A DNA stretch of 64,000 bases from Gigaspora margarita (GCA_009809945.1 WTPW01001006.1:184100-248099), one strand, 5' to 3'; positions 12,084 to 23,791 are shown, numbered from the stretch's first letter. Notes: generated by a model from the sequence alone, not told the origin. Made by a program: numbers and translations.

Positions 12084-12950
12084 TATATAGTACAAAATGA
12101 ATTTTCTTAATTTTCTCCACATTTTTATAAGATACCCTTCCTTCAAAGATGCTTTCATGGAAAGTTCTTGCTCGAGCGCAACTAACAAGCTATTTTTCAA
12201 GTTAAGATCTTGAAAACTCCAAAAGAATCTTGTAAAAAAAGACAAAATCATTGCCCATCTTTGAGGGGATCATGCATTACCGGGTGGCGTTAGTTTTTCA
12301 TATTCTTTATATTGTTTGATTCGTTGAAGCTCTGACAACCTATTTGTTTTAAGAAACGTCGTATTATGACTAAGACTTGGGGGGAAAATTTTAAAAACGT
12401 GATTTCGTCGATTTGTGTAATTTATAAAAATTAGGTGTGACGTCTCGATCGACTGTTATAAAGGTTATCAAAATATGTAAAATGAGATCAGGAGATCGAA
12501 TTATCATGTGACAGTGCCCTCGATTGGTGGTTACGCTGGACTTGCTGTTCTCTAAAATAAAAAATTACCATAATATGAGGTAATATATGGTAGGAACGAC
12601 ATTAGCGTCGCCTGCAAAAACTGGTTGCCGGACAGATCTGCTGGATATATATGACTTCGAGTCAGAATATGCAATTTTGAATTATATTATTGTAATAACG
12701 ATAATGAGTAATTTTCCCATTTATTGTTACTATTGTTATTGTCGAAGATGTTTTTTTTTCATTCGAAATCTTTTATAAGCACATTAAATATTCTATTCGA
12801 AATTATAATAACTTCTTGAATGAAAAAGAAACTCTATCAAAAAGAACTCACGATATCTTAAGGCTAAAGAACTTTTAGGAAACAATCTAATTAATACTTA
12901 TTGTTGAAAAATATTCGTTCAAATTTCAAATTATTAAACATATCGGCGGA
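12084..12950. other. Non-coding stretch, no clear content
   Basis: The two longest open frames here (minus 12030-12251, plus 12587-12778) show no recognisable motif. No inverted or tandem repeat stands out. Confidence 0.4.
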
Positions 12951-13085
12951 TTTGCGGAATTGGTCCTGGATTGATCCTAAATTGTATCCTCCGTAATACC
13001 CCCAAATTTTAGTGACAAACAATTAATACGATCTTATTATCAATAAATTAAGGGGAATATATATTATACTATGTGTAATTGTATT

Positions 13086-13210
13086 TATCCGGCAAACTCA
13101 TATGATCATGAAAAAAGTTCTTGCTGTTATTTTTTTCATGTGTTACAACGTAATCATGTTTATTCAAATTAAAACTCAGTACCAATCATGATCATAAATT
13201 GCCGGATAAC
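13086..13210 (+). mobile_element. Small MITE with TTATCCGGCAAACTC-type ends
   Basis: Left TATCCGGCAAACTCATATG with ATCATGA, right ATCATGATCATAAATTGCCG then GATAA, are inverted. An inverted second copy is at 13657-13793, and one end of a third copy occurs near 45353-45376. Confidence 0.65.
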
Positions 13211-13212
13211 AC

Positions 13213-13323
13213 CATTATTGGGCAAATTGTCGAATACGGTAATTTGACAAATGATTGGCTACACGTGCCGCTTTGCGGCACGTGCTCATTTGCCGTTATT
13301 CAACAATTTTTGGCCAATAATGT
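13213..13323. repeat. Foldback hairpin with CACGTGCCGC centre
   Basis: CATTATTGGGCAAATTGTCG is matched by an inverted AATTTTTGGCCAATAATG. The loop end reads ACACGTGCCGC-TTT-GCGGCACGTG. Confidence 0.7.
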
Positions 13324-13486
13324 ACCCCTTAAATTATATTTATATGTACGATGTACATATAATAAAAAAATTTATTTGCTACTAAAATTTGGGGTATTAC
13401 GGAGGATACAATTTAGAATCAATCCAGGATCAATTCCCCACATCCACCAATATGAAAATCAATAATATTAGAGATTAAATAATAAT

Positions 13487-13643
13487 TATAAGATATTGGT
13501 CATGCAACGATTAATATCATGAAATTTGTTTTGTCGGAGCAAATGATTGGCTGACACGTGCTGCTACGCGGCACGTTTCGACCAATCATTTGTTCCGACA
13601 GAACAAATTTTGTAATATTTATCATCGCATGATCCAATATCGA
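13487..13643. repeat. Foldback with about 75-bp arms
   Basis: ATTGGTCATGCAACGAT through TTTGTCGGAGCAAATGATTGG pairs with CCAATCATTTGTTCCGACAG through CGCATGATCCAATAT. The centre is a CACGTGCTGC / GCGGCACGT hairpin like that at 13213-13323. Confidence 0.75.
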
Positions 13644-13656
13644 TGTTATCGTGCAA

Positions 13657-13793
13657 TTATGATCATGATTTAAAAGTTGTGATTGGCTAACTGAGTTTTA
13701 ATTTGGGATTGTTGTGATTACATAATAACAGAAAAAATAACAATAAGAAATTTTTTCATGATCATATGAGTTTGCACGATAACATCACGATTT
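13657..13793 (-). mobile_element. Inverted second copy of the 13086 MITE
   Basis: Shares CATGATCATATGAGTTTGC and AAACTCAGT-type internal sequence with 13086-13210, in the opposite orientation. Ends are TTATCGTGCAA and TTTGCACGATAA. Confidence 0.65.
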
Positions 13794-15298
13794 TACGTGT
13801 AATATAAAAATTGTAATATTGTTGATTCTTAAACTTTTTAGTACACAATAGAAATTTTATTCAAAATATTTTAATATTATTACGCTGTAAATATACCCTA
13901 AGTGACGATATACTTGCGATAATAAAGGGAATTCACAATACTAGACATTTTTAATCAAAATTGTGATCCGATATTATTTTTCATGGGAGTTGGGTTATAT
14001 TCCTTATCATAACTTCATATGGATCAAAAACGATGGTAATTTTTTTTATATTTAGAAAGGGCCAAGAAAAATGGGTTAGGTGGGTCAAGACAATGTTTTT
14101 GCCCCAGGAAAATAATTATCCGGGGACGTCATATGACACAATTTCGCAGTTTATATTTTATATTTTCATGTTCTGATCTAAGCCTCTAAAATATGAACGT
14201 ATAAACTTATTACGCGGATAGTTTATTTTATCAAGTTCTATCATGAGTATAATCGGCATCACTAGTACATACGTGCCGAGTGTCTAGCTATTTCTGGCAT
14301 CTAATATAACACCAGTAATATTACAATAACCACATACAAATTCTGACGGGAGTCTTTATTTATATCTATAAAAATAAGAAAATTTTAATCAAATTTACTT
14401 TGATCGTTTTCGTGAGATCATCAAAGCAAATTTAAGTGCTAGAAATAGCTGGAGATTCTGATACGTGCTAGAGATGCAATAGAAACTGTTACTGTTTAAG
14501 CCGTAACTAGCTAAAGCTTATGCCGTAACTAGTTACAACATAAGCCGTAACAATGTCTTGCATTTCTAACTGGTACGTACATACGTACATGTCTATCCTG
14601 TCATGTTATTAAGGACCGTCAATCAAAAAAATGTAATATACGCATTATCAATGGCGATAGAAACTCGGAGGAAATGCACATATGAAATGTGTGCCAGACT
14701 ATGCAAGTCGCTAACCATAGACTGTCAAGCTCATATGAAATGTTTTATTCGTTGAATAATTTTTAAACATTCTAGCGAATATTTCTAATAACTATTTGAT
14801 CAAATCGGTAGAAATTTTTTTATTTTAATTTTAAGATTTTTTAAAATTAAAATAAAAAATTATTTAATTTTGTTTAGTGGTTATTGAAATATTCACAAGA
14901 ATCTTTTAAAAAAAAACAATTAGGAAAAAACATCGGGTAAAACATCGGGTAAATTTTTAACTTTTAATGAAAAAACATCGGATAAAACATCGGGTAAATT
15001 TTTTAACTTTTAATGAAGATTTCTCAACTACTTATCTAAGTTCGATAAAAAAAAATTTTTTAATTCTGCGAGTTAAGAAAATTAAAAATAAAAAAAATTT
15101 ACCGAATTTATATAGGTAGTTGTTGATTATATCCATTAAAAATTAAAAAATTTTGCCACAACTTCTTTTTATAATATTTAAACTTTGAACAAAAGCTAAC
15201 CAACAATTACCTGGTCAAATTGGTCAATCTTTTTTGTTTAATTTTTGTGAATTTGCTAATTGAAATAAAAATTTGATTAAAGGAGTTCTCAATCGCCT
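13794..15298. other. Non-coding stretch with a short tandem duplication
   Basis: A unit of about 50 bp with AAACATCGGGTAAA and TTTTTAACTTTTAATGA is duplicated at 14922-15006. From 14750 to 15290 there are degenerate inverted pairs built on TTTAATTTT and AATTTG. No gene seen. Confidence 0.5.
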
Positions 15299-15301
15299 TA
15301 A

Positions 15302-15535
15302 GGCCAGACCAAGTTGATTACGTGTTTTACATTACCCCCCCCCCCATAGTAAAAAAAATTTAGATAAATACACATAGGGCTACGTAATATTTCGAAAAAT
15401 TTTTATACAATCACGGAACAAATCGGAAAAATTTTTTTTTGAGAAAAATTTTTTTTAAAATTTTACTATGTGAACCACCCCCTCCTGGAGGGGAGAGGGG
15501 AGTAATGTAAAACACATAATCAACTTGGTCTGGCC
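15302..15535. mobile_element. PIF/Harbinger-like MITE, copy 1
   Basis: Ends GGCCAGACCAAGTTGATTA and TAATCAACTTGGTCTGGCC, flanked by TAA on both sides (15299-15301, 15536-15538). Runs of C (left) and G (right) follow the terminal repeats. A 3-bp TWA duplication and GGCC ends fit PIF/Harbinger. Copies 2 and 3 are at 18658 and 20816. Confidence 0.85.
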
Positions 15536-15538
15536 TAA

Positions 15539-17029
15539 TCGATGGTTCAAAAAGTGACAGAAGATAAATTTTAAATAAAGGAAAATTTTTTAGCAAGTCA
15601 ATTGTGTTTATCATTATATTAATTAATAATGGATATTTAAATAATATCGCAACTTGATAAAGTTTATTACGTAATTCAAAAATTTTTTTATTAGTAAAGA
15701 ATATTAAGTAATGTTGACATTTCAATTTACCGGTACATCCATTTTACAGCAAACCACCTTTTTTTATTCCTGGCTTGGCAAAGGTGGCAATTAATCGAGA
15801 ATCCAAAGAGATCGCTCAACTAATTTTGTCATGGATCCTTATTCTCGACGTTAACGTAATACAACCTTGCTCCTTATACTGAAAGTTTTCATGGAAATAA
15901 CAATACAACAATATGAGGAGGCCCGAAAAAAATTGCAGATTCTTAACCTTTACTCATACGGCAACAAATTTAACTATTCTATTAATAATTTCTTATTTGT
16001 TACAATCCAATATCGACGAAGACCTGCCTTCTCCGCACTTAATTGAATTTATTATTATTTTTTATTATTATTTTTTTATTAATTCTTGACGATGTTATTT
16101 GATAAATAGGGGAATAATAAGAATCGTTCAAGTATCAATTACAATTTTTATTATTAATCACATCGAAGATAAGACTTGAGAAAACTTCAATGACGTCATT
16201 ATTTGCATATTAAAGTTGCCACCAAAACATTTAAATAAATATAATTATAGCCGTGCACTTTTGCGATCATTAGTTAATCACATCGAAGATAAGGCTTGAG
16301 AACACCCTGAATTTGATCAGATAAATGCTGAGTAACCTTCATTCAAAGTTTAAGCATGAAAAAGAAGCGCGAATTTTTTTTAACTTTTAATTAAAACTAC
16401 CTATATAAATTCGATACTGTAATTTTTTTTATCTTAATCCTCTAAACTCGCCGAATTAATAAAAAATTTTAATCGAATTTGTATAGATTGCTGAGAAACC
16501 TTATTTAAAGTTAAAAAAAATTCTCCTTATGTTTTTTTTTCGAAGATATTTCGATCTTTGAACATGGTCGATAACCACTAAGCGAAATTCAATAAAATTT
16601 TTTTTACTTTAATTATATTAAGTGTAAATTAAAATAAAAACTTCTACTGAATTTGCTAAGTAGCTATTGAGAATATTCGTTAGAAGTTTTAAATTTTATA
16701 TTGATATGACTAGGCACTTGAGTTGTTTAAAGGGAGTTAGAAATGAGTATGCTATATTGTGTGTTCCCCTCAAGTAAAGATATAATATATTTTATATTAT
16801 TAGATAACATCATGTCACAGTCAAAATTGATTATATGGTGAAAATCGGTACCAGAATCAGATAAAGTACTCATGTTTTGGCTGAAATTAATTAAAAGTCG
16901 TACTAGTATGTGGCCCATCGCATTGCTCCGGGACTTTATTTTAGAGCTAGTACGATAAGTGACGCTTTCGCGTCACCCATCTTGTTTAATGATTTTAATG
17001 ATTTACTATAAAAAATAATTCAATTACAG
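15539..17029. other. Non-coding stretch with a dispersed direct repeat
   Basis: AATCACATCGAAGATAAG appears at about 16155 and 16276, followed by ACTTGAGAA or GCTTGAGAA, about 120 bp apart. A small perfect hairpin GTGACGC-TTTC-GCGTCAC is near 16960. 16300-16700 holds degenerate hairpin sequence like that at 14.8-15.3 kb. Confidence 0.45.
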
Positions 17030-17534
17030 AACTTACCAACAATTGAGGTGCACGCAATATGTGATTGAATTAGTTTGCATTAGAATTATCATGATTTCTA
17101 TCAAGATTTTCTGTAAAATTTCTGTCACAGAACTTATTCAGTAATGTAGCACGTGCAGGGTTAAGGTTGAGTTTGTATTGAGATTATCGTAATTTATATC
17201 ATGAGTACTTGAAAATTTTGTTATAAAGCTCGCTAATTCGGTGACTCAGTATGTGATTAAAGTTAATTGATAATCCGTTTCCGAATGAGTGAGCCAAATT
17301 GCGGAGCGCAGATCTATATGATTTACTATATCAGATATAAAATTGCTAAACCACAAATGCCACTTCACGACAAAGTGAAGTCATTTTTCTACTAAGTAAA
17401 TATATCTTCAATTTCTAAGTAAACTTGTAGAGCATCATTTTCCGATTCTAATATAGTAATATCATTAAAATCTGTTTAGTATATGCAGAGATATTGCCGT
17501 AAAATGATTTGCCAACTAATGTAAACAAACTATT

Positions 17535-17792
17535 GGGATCTTTGCTAGGAAAATCACCCTTCGACATTTCCCGATCGGGCTAATTCGGACAACTTAAATA
17601 AACATACCGGTTTTTATCCGCATGCAAATCATCTTTTGACTTTATTGATTCGAAAGATTATTTGATAAACCATTGAATCAATAAAGTCAAAGGATGATTT
17701 GCATGCAAATAAAAATCGGTACGTTTGTTTAACTTTGTCCGAATTGGCCCGATCGGAAAATGTCGAAGGATGATTTTCCTAGCAAAGATCCC
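17535..17792. repeat. 258-bp foldback with arms of about 115 bp
   Basis: GGGATCTTTGCTAGGAAAAT pairs with ATTTTCCTAGCAAAGATCCC. The arms run inward almost without break to a TTTGACTTTATTGATTC / GAATCAATAAAGTCAAA core. No target duplication found. Confidence 0.8.
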
Positions 17793-17857
17793 GAAATGGC
17801 GACCATAGTAAATCTCATAGTTCTCATAGTCATGTGTGTCACAATTTACTATATATG

Positions 17858-18142
17858 GGGGACCGTTAAAGCCAGGTGCCTTTATATGTTTTTTATTATT
17901 TAATTAAAATTAGGGTAAGGGTTAGTTAGAGGTTAGGGTTAGGAATATCTTATAGGTAAAATTGCCTTCCCGGCATTTTTTATTAATACTCCGAGACAGG
18001 TTTAGACAATCGTTTCTTGTATTTTTGGTGGTTTTCACTTTTTTCTTTGTTTTTTGTCTCGTCGGGCTGATCCGTGACGATCAAAATTTTACAATTTGAT
18101 TGGTTGTTAGTCACGTGATGGCACCTGGCTTTAACGGATCCC
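17858..18142. mobile_element. MITE with 8-bp target duplication
   Basis: Ends GGGGACCGTTAAAGCCAGG and CCTGGCTTTAACGGATCCC are inverted. TATATATG flanks both sides (17850-17857, 18143-18150). The interior has TTAGGG-type motifs and CGAGACAGGTTTAGAC. A right-truncated copy lies at 42419-42664. Length of duplication suggests hAT. Confidence 0.8.
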
Positions 18143-18376
18143 TATATATGGTTATACATTTTTCTCTCATTCGGAAACGGATTATCAATTATGTTTGTTT
18201 GCATTGAAATTATCGTGATTTATACCATGAGCTACTGTTAGACCCGAGAATAACCCAGATCCAATAAGTCACAAGACTCAAATAATGTGGCCAATTAACC
18301 ATAATGTCGCACACGAACACGAATGCCAAAGTGCTGATAGATCGATTGTTTCTAAGTTGTGTCTTATATTTTAGTA

Positions 18377-18562
18377 CAGTTGAACCTCCCAAAACCGATC
18401 CTGTCAAAACCGATAACCTGTCAAATCCGATAAAAAATTAATCCACCAAGTCCGTTTCTGTTATATGAATCTATATAGTTATAATGATTTCAAATCCGAT
18501 AACCTCTCAATACTGATACAAAACTTGTCCACCATGCATACCGGTTTGGGGAGGTTCAACTG
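18377..18562. mobile_element. pogo-like MITE, single copy
   Basis: Ends CAGTTGAACCTCCC and GGGAGGTTCAACTG-type (GGGGAGGTTCAACTG), flanked by TA (18375-18376, 18563-18564). The arms carry CCGATAACCTCTCAA-type repeats. 186 bp. A copy with an internal duplication is at 34787-35060. Confidence 0.85.
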
Positions 18563-18657
18563 TATTAATATATTTAATTATTCTACTATATGTATCGGTT
18601 ATACAGTATTAGATCGAGTATAATTATTAGATAGAATAGATATAGCATAGCTGATAA

Positions 18658-18879
18658 GGCCAGACCAAATTGATTATGTGTTTTACATTACCCCCTCTCC
18701 CCTCCAGGAGGGGGGGTTCACATAGTAAAATTTTAAAAAAAAATGTCCGAATTATTCCGTGACTGTATAATAATTTTCGAAATATTCCGTAGCCCGTGTA
18801 TGTATATTTATCTAAATTTTTGTTACTATGAGGGGGGAGGGAGGAGTACTGTAAAACACATAATCAACTTGGTCTGGCC
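18658..18879. mobile_element. PIF/Harbinger-like MITE, copy 2
   Basis: GGCCAGACCAAATTGATTA and ACTTGGTCTGGCC ends, TAA on both sides (18655-18657, 18880-18882). 222 bp. Confidence 0.85.
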
Positions 18880-19522
18880 TAAATGTAATAGTTAATAATC
18901 GCAGTAATTAACATGTATAAATATCCCCAATGTTCCCCGAATTGATAGTTTTCCTAGGATAGTCATACATACATACAAATTAATAAAGGATAACTCATAC
19001 TATTTGAATCGACATATACATTTAGTTGTGTGCCTCTCATAAAAGCAAATCTCATAAATCCTCTGAATGCGTAACTGCATAAATCTTTATTTTAGCATAT
19101 ACACGAACATTTGTAATCGATCGTACACAATATCCGTAGCCAAAGTAAACTCGTTATCCATAAACTCTTTAAAGTAGTTTGGGTGTAACATTCCTGTAAA
19201 AAGTTCTGTTACAAACCTTACTATTCCAGCGATATAGTACGTGGTTAAGGTTGAGTTAGTGTATTGAAATGATCGCAATTTCTATTAAGAATTATTGCCA
19301 AAAAAAAATTCTAAACTAATGCACTATACAGTAATTTAGTTTGCATTTAAAATTCTGTTACAAACTTACTCGCTATGCTGTGATCACAATATGTAATTAG
19401 GTCGAATTATCGGACTATAGTATGTGGTTAAACATCATAAAGTATAATCTAATATATATTTAATGTGAATTCATAGATTTTATACGCTTTTTTTATAATA
19501 TTAATAATAGGTTTAATATATT

Positions 19523-19721
19523 TGTAGCCATAGGTTACAATAAATTTTTTGTAACCAGGTCCATAACTAAGCCCAGATGTAATATAGTTAGGGTTAGTAT
19601 AACGTTAAAGTTAAAATTAGAGTTAGAGTTAAAGTCAAGATTAATACAAAATCGCGAAAGGAGCATTTTTTGTTAGAAACACAACAGAGGTTACCCTAGC
19701 GGTTACAGTAACCATGGTTAC
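19523..19721. mobile_element. MITE with AATATATT target duplication
   Basis: GTAGCCATAGGTTAC at the left pairs with GTAACCATGGTTAC at the right. AATATATT occurs at 19515-19522 and 19722-19729. The interior has TTAGGGTTAG and a TTTTTTGTTAGAAAC motif also seen in other elements of the window. Confidence 0.65.
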
Positions 19722-19766
19722 AATATATTAATCCTTAATAATCTAGTATTAAAAAAATGAAATTTT

Positions 19767-20533
19767 AGGCATCTCTCGCGAGATACAATCTCCTGGGGTA
19801 TATCTCCCACAATCAAATTCGTTAAGTTTATTTAAGTTAGGGTTAGGGATTAGTGATATAGATAGTAAAATTACTCAAGGAAATTTTTTGTTGGACACGA
19901 AAGATTGTTTCTTATGCAAATTTTCGATTTTTTAAAAACGAACGCTGTTTTGATATTCGTAATCGTGCTACCAAATTCCAGGAACACGCAAAAATTATTT
20001 TATTAATTTAAAATTTTGTTTGGAATTAAAGAAATTTGTATAAATTTGGAAATTTGAAATTTGTATAAATTTGGAAAATTAAAGAAATTTGTATAAATTT
20101 GGAAAATTAAAAAAATTTGTTAAATTTGGAAAATTAAAGAAATTTGTATAAATTTGGAAAATTAAAGAAATTTGTATAAATTTGGAAAATTAAAGAAATT
20201 TGTTTAAATTTGGAAAATTTTTTTTACCCGTATGAAATTAATTTCAGTGAAAAAAACCGATCATTGATCCGATAATACCTGGAAATTTCCGAGCCGTCCA
20301 ACCGACGTCGATGTCTTGATACGAAGTCACGTGAATTTTTAATGATCTAATATTATTCTAACCAATAAAAATCGAGAATTTTATGAATATTTATAAATTT
20401 AAATTTATTTGAATAAGGTCAGGCAATTTGAAATTTGGTCGGCAATTTGTATTTATTTGGATTATTTTTCTGATTAAATTCTGAATCACCATTAGGTAAT
20501 TCGTGTGAGATACGCATCTCCCGGGAGATGCCT
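19767..20533. repeat. Inverted-repeat-bounded element, about 770 bp
   Basis: Left AGGCATCTCTCGCGAGATAC pairs with right GCATCTCCCGGGAGATGCCT. The interior contains a TTAGGG motif, a TTTTTTGTTGGACACG motif and the 29-bp minisatellite. No clear target duplication. Confidence 0.55.
20037..20220 (+). repeat. 29-bp minisatellite
   Basis: About six tandem units containing AAAGAAATTTGTATAAATTT then GGAAAATT. Confidence 0.85.
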
Positions 20534-20815
20534 AACAGGACCCCCCCAAAAAAAAATTACAATTTACTACAATTATAATGTCATATATAACTTAATTCGT
20601 GATCTGCTTGGTGAACTAGTGAAAAATCATGGAATTTTCGGTGGTTTTCATCATTAAATTTCGCCCTTTTCAGAATCTGGCGTTTCCCTAAGGACCTTCC
20701 TTGTGCTTATAAAAAAACGCTGTGGAGAAGAAATTATCATGGTAATTGAAACATTAAAATTTGCTAGTGGATCGTGAGATATATGTGCATTTGCTCTCAC
20801 GACTTTATGATGTAA

Positions 20816-21149
20816 GGCGAGACCAACTTGATTCTGTGTTTTACATTACCCCCTCTATCCTCTGGAGGAGGGGGCGGGTTGACACATATTATATATAGAA
20901 TCTTTTTCTAAGACAGATTTTTCTGCTTCGGGATTTTTCGGACTTTTGCTCGAACACATTCGTATTTTAGATTTGTTCATTGTTACATCGGAAATTTCTG
21001 GGCCCATAATTATTTTATTATAAAAATTTTTTGAAAATATCTGCGACCATATTAAATTTCTATATATAAAAAAATATAATTTTTTTTTTTACTATGAAGG
21101 AGAGGGGAAGGATCTGAAGCGGGCAACACTGAATCAAATTGGTTTCGCC
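20816..21149. mobile_element. PIF/Harbinger-like MITE, copy 3 (diverged)
   Basis: GGCGAGACCAACTTGATTC at the left, TCAAATTGGTTTCGCC at the right, TAA on both sides (20813-20815, 21150-21152). 334 bp, longer and more diverged than copies 1 and 2. Confidence 0.8.
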
Positions 21150-21852
21150 TAAACAAAGAAGTAAACATATAGACGTAAAGACAAAAATGCCCATATCTTA
21201 CGATCCGCATACCGATTTTAATGTTTCGAATACCATTATGCTCGTAATTGTCTTCTCTGCAATGTTTGCTATGCGCACAAGAATGTTTACTTAGTACGAA
21301 ATCGATGGAAACACGAGATTCCAAAAAAGGCAAAAATTGCATAGTAAACATATCTTCGTAGTTTGCCATTGGTTCCCAGGCGGATCACGAATTAATGTGA
21401 TTCTTCTGATAATCTATTTTAGATTATATTTTCTGATGAGGTTGAGTCAGCTTGCATTGAAATTATCATGATTTCTATTAGTTAAGATTGAGTTGGTTTT
21501 ATTAAACTATCGTAATTTATATTAAAATTATAAAAAATTCTGCTGCATGACCTACTTGCTAATGTGGTATATAGTGGCTAAGGATAGGTTAATTTGTATT
21601 GAAATTATTATTATTTCAATCAAGAGTTACTGTAAACAATTCTGTTACAGAACTTGCCTATTCTGGTGACTGTAGATAAAATCGAGTTAGTTTGCATAAA
21701 AATTATCGAGATTTCTACCTTGAGTTATTATATAAAATTCTGTTACAGAACTCGCTATTCTAGTAACCACAGTATGCAATTGAGATTGAGATAGTTTGCA
21801 TTGTTATCCCATGGGTACTATGTAACAACCCGTGCTTTTCTTTCTAAGTTAT

Positions 21853-21906
21853 TCACACCGGTCTATATGAAATCATGTGACACATGATTTTCATATAGAC
21901 TGGTGA
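21853..21906. repeat. Hairpin
   Basis: TCACACCGGTCTATATGA and AATCATGTG pair with CACATGATT and TCATATAGACTGGTGA around a one-base centre. Arms are about 26 bp. Confidence 0.85.
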
Positions 21907-22717
21907 TTAACGTTAAGTTTTAATTTAAAGATCGTGAACTAAATTCACGATTATGTAATCAACTTGACTTAGTATTTTTTACGGGTCTTAAAATAATCAT
22001 GTTTACTAGGTCTAGGTCGTAGGTTTTAAAATTGTGTTTTGAGGCCCAGTGGGTTTTAAAATTGTCATAGGAAGACAAATGACTATAATAGGTTCGAAGA
22101 GTTTCAAAATTGTCATAGACAGTCGAAAAATTTATTAGGTTCGAAGGTTTTAAAATTGTTGTAAGCAGGTGAAGGACTTTACTAGATACTAAAGGTTTTA
22201 AACTTGTTATAGGCATATGAAGAATTTTAATGTACTTTATTAATTTTTTATTCAATAAAAGAAGGTTTATTTAAATATTTAAGATATTAATTTTTTTTTA
22301 TTTTTATATTATTATCACATTTTTTAATGTTCTAAAAGGTTAAAAGTGAGTAACATTTAAAAAATATCATTTAAAAGTAGTCTTGAATGTGCTGAAGGTT
22401 CCAAAGATAATAGAAGAGCTTGAGCTTGAAGAATTAAATTCTTAAATTCGTTTTCATGCTTGACAGCTTTATGAAACTGGTCGAGGCACAGCCATTTAAT
22501 ACACTTGTATTGTATTATTTTTACACGAGAGATTCTCTGCAATTTGAAAATTTCTTCAGTTATTGTGATATTACTGTTTCTTGCATTCGATTTTTATTTT
22601 ATTTTTTTTTTTAAATAAAAAAATAAATACTGTAGATCATTTATTGAAATAAAGTTTAAATTACTACAGTAGCTGAAGTTTATTGAATGACGTGTTGCAC
22701 GGGTTGTTACGTCGTAC

Positions 22718-23760
22718 CAGGACCCCGGATAATATTAATAGAACTGATATGCCACTTTTGTGACAATATATATGTAAATTTTTATAGAAGTAACATGCTA
22801 CTTAATTATAATTTTAACTAAACTCCTATGCAAATTTTAATGTTAAAAAAAACTTACATCTATTATTATAATAATATATTATTAATAAATAAAGTGGTAT
22901 GACAGATCTATTTATACAGTAGTAGCAAAAAGCATAGTGGGCTTCATTCTGATTGGGTAATAGAAAATGAGTTTGAAGTATAAATAAAAGAAAAATAGAA
23001 ATGTAATTTAAACGTTATATATTTATATTTACCATTATCAGTAATCAAGAAATATTTCAAAATTTGACCAAATTGTTAAAATTTTGGTCAATATACAGTA
23101 CCATATATTGCCGAAAATAAGCTACCTCCGAAAATAAGCTACCCCCCCCTCTTTTGGTCAAATGTAAAAACGTCTTTGACCCGAAAATAAGCTACCCCAC
23201 GATCGACGAAAGTTGCTACATAGTAAAGTCCAAATTTTACTAAGCAAATCGATTAAAGTCGTTTAAGTAAACTTATTCAGAAGATCAAAATACATGTACC
23301 ATGAAATTTACAACGAATTGAAGAACTTTTTATTAATTAGATTTTAATTTTTACGTTCAACGAAGAGATTAAAATTTTATTAGCAAAATATATTCGTTGA
23401 ACGTAAAAATTAAAAGTCAAATAATGAAAAATACTCCTATTCTGATGAAACTTTCAGGATTGGTGTAGTTTAGTCTTCCAAATATGTTTACTTAAGCGCT
23501 AATAACAGATTTACATAGTAGAATTTAGACTTTACTATGTAACAACTGACCCAAAATCGATTTATCCGAAAATAAGCTACTTAAAAAATTTTTCTAGATC
23601 ACTGTTTATTATCTACTATGCCAAGGTTATATAATTCGAAGATATAATCTGATGTTATATGCTGAAGTTTATATTATTTTTTAGTATTTGTATAACTACA
23701 AATATATATAAATTTTAAGAATTTGGCATACCAGTTCTCTTAATATTATCCGGGGTCCTG
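22718..23760. mobile_element. 1043-bp element with CAGGACCCCGG ends and 6-bp target duplication
   Basis: CAGGACCCCGGATAATATTA at the left pairs with TAATATTATCCGGGGTCCTG at the right. TCGTAC is directly repeated at 22712-22717 and 23761-23766. A 6-bp duplication does not match the common superfamilies, so I leave it unassigned. It contains the foldback repeat 23096-23590. A similar start (AGGACCCCGG) occurs near 63695. Confidence 0.75.
23096..23590 (+). repeat. Foldback repeat with GAAAATAAGCTACC motifs
   Basis: Three or four CCGAAAATAAGCTACC copies, and an inner palindrome TTTTTACGTTCAACGAA / TTCGTTGAACGTAAAAA. Same family as 9198-9752, opposite orientation. Confidence 0.65.
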
Positions 23761-23791
23761 TCGTACCCATGGGATAAACTAGTTACTTTAT

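Larger units (their letters stand above)
12955..13440. repeat. Outer inverted repeat enclosing two smaller foldbacks
   Basis: GGATTGATCCTAAATTGTAT and CCTCCGTAATACCCCCAAAT on the left are matched inverted on the right at 13385-13440. The outer arms are about 65 bp. The interior holds a MITE at 13086-13210 and a hairpin at 13213-13323. The repeat was probably one element later hit by insertions. Confidence 0.7.
17030..21803 (+). repeat. Minisatellite of about 105-bp units, split by later insertions
   Basis: Units contain GAGTTAGTTTGCATTGAAAT, TATCATGATTTCTATCA, AGTTACTGTAAAATTCTGTT and ACAGAACTTGC. Pieces are at about 17030-17290, 18190-18235, 19190-19440 and 21425-21803 (about four units in the last). 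Between them sit MITEs and an inverted-repeat element, so a once longer array appears to have been broken up. Confidence 0.7.
21804..23777. mobile_element. Inverted-repeat element hit by a second insertion
   Basis: Left TTATCCCATGGGTAC then GTAACAACCCGTGC. The right end is the inverted counterpart, but it is interrupted: GCACGGGTTGTTACG lies before, and CCCATGGGATAA after, the insertion at 22718-23760. The interior (21960-22640) holds several GGTTTTAAAATTGT copies about 50-60 bp apart. Confidence 0.6.

Noticed and set aside
12030..12251. Minus-strand frame as a piece of a Tc1/mariner transposase
   Set aside because: WSFQDLNLKN faintly recalls the SPDLNPIE block, but lies across the element boundary at 12083 and has no other transposase motif.
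21052..21369. 105-codon minus-strand frame as a gene
   Set aside because: It straddles the edge of a PIF/Harbinger-like MITE (ends 21149) with TAA duplication, so the frame is assembled from element and flank.
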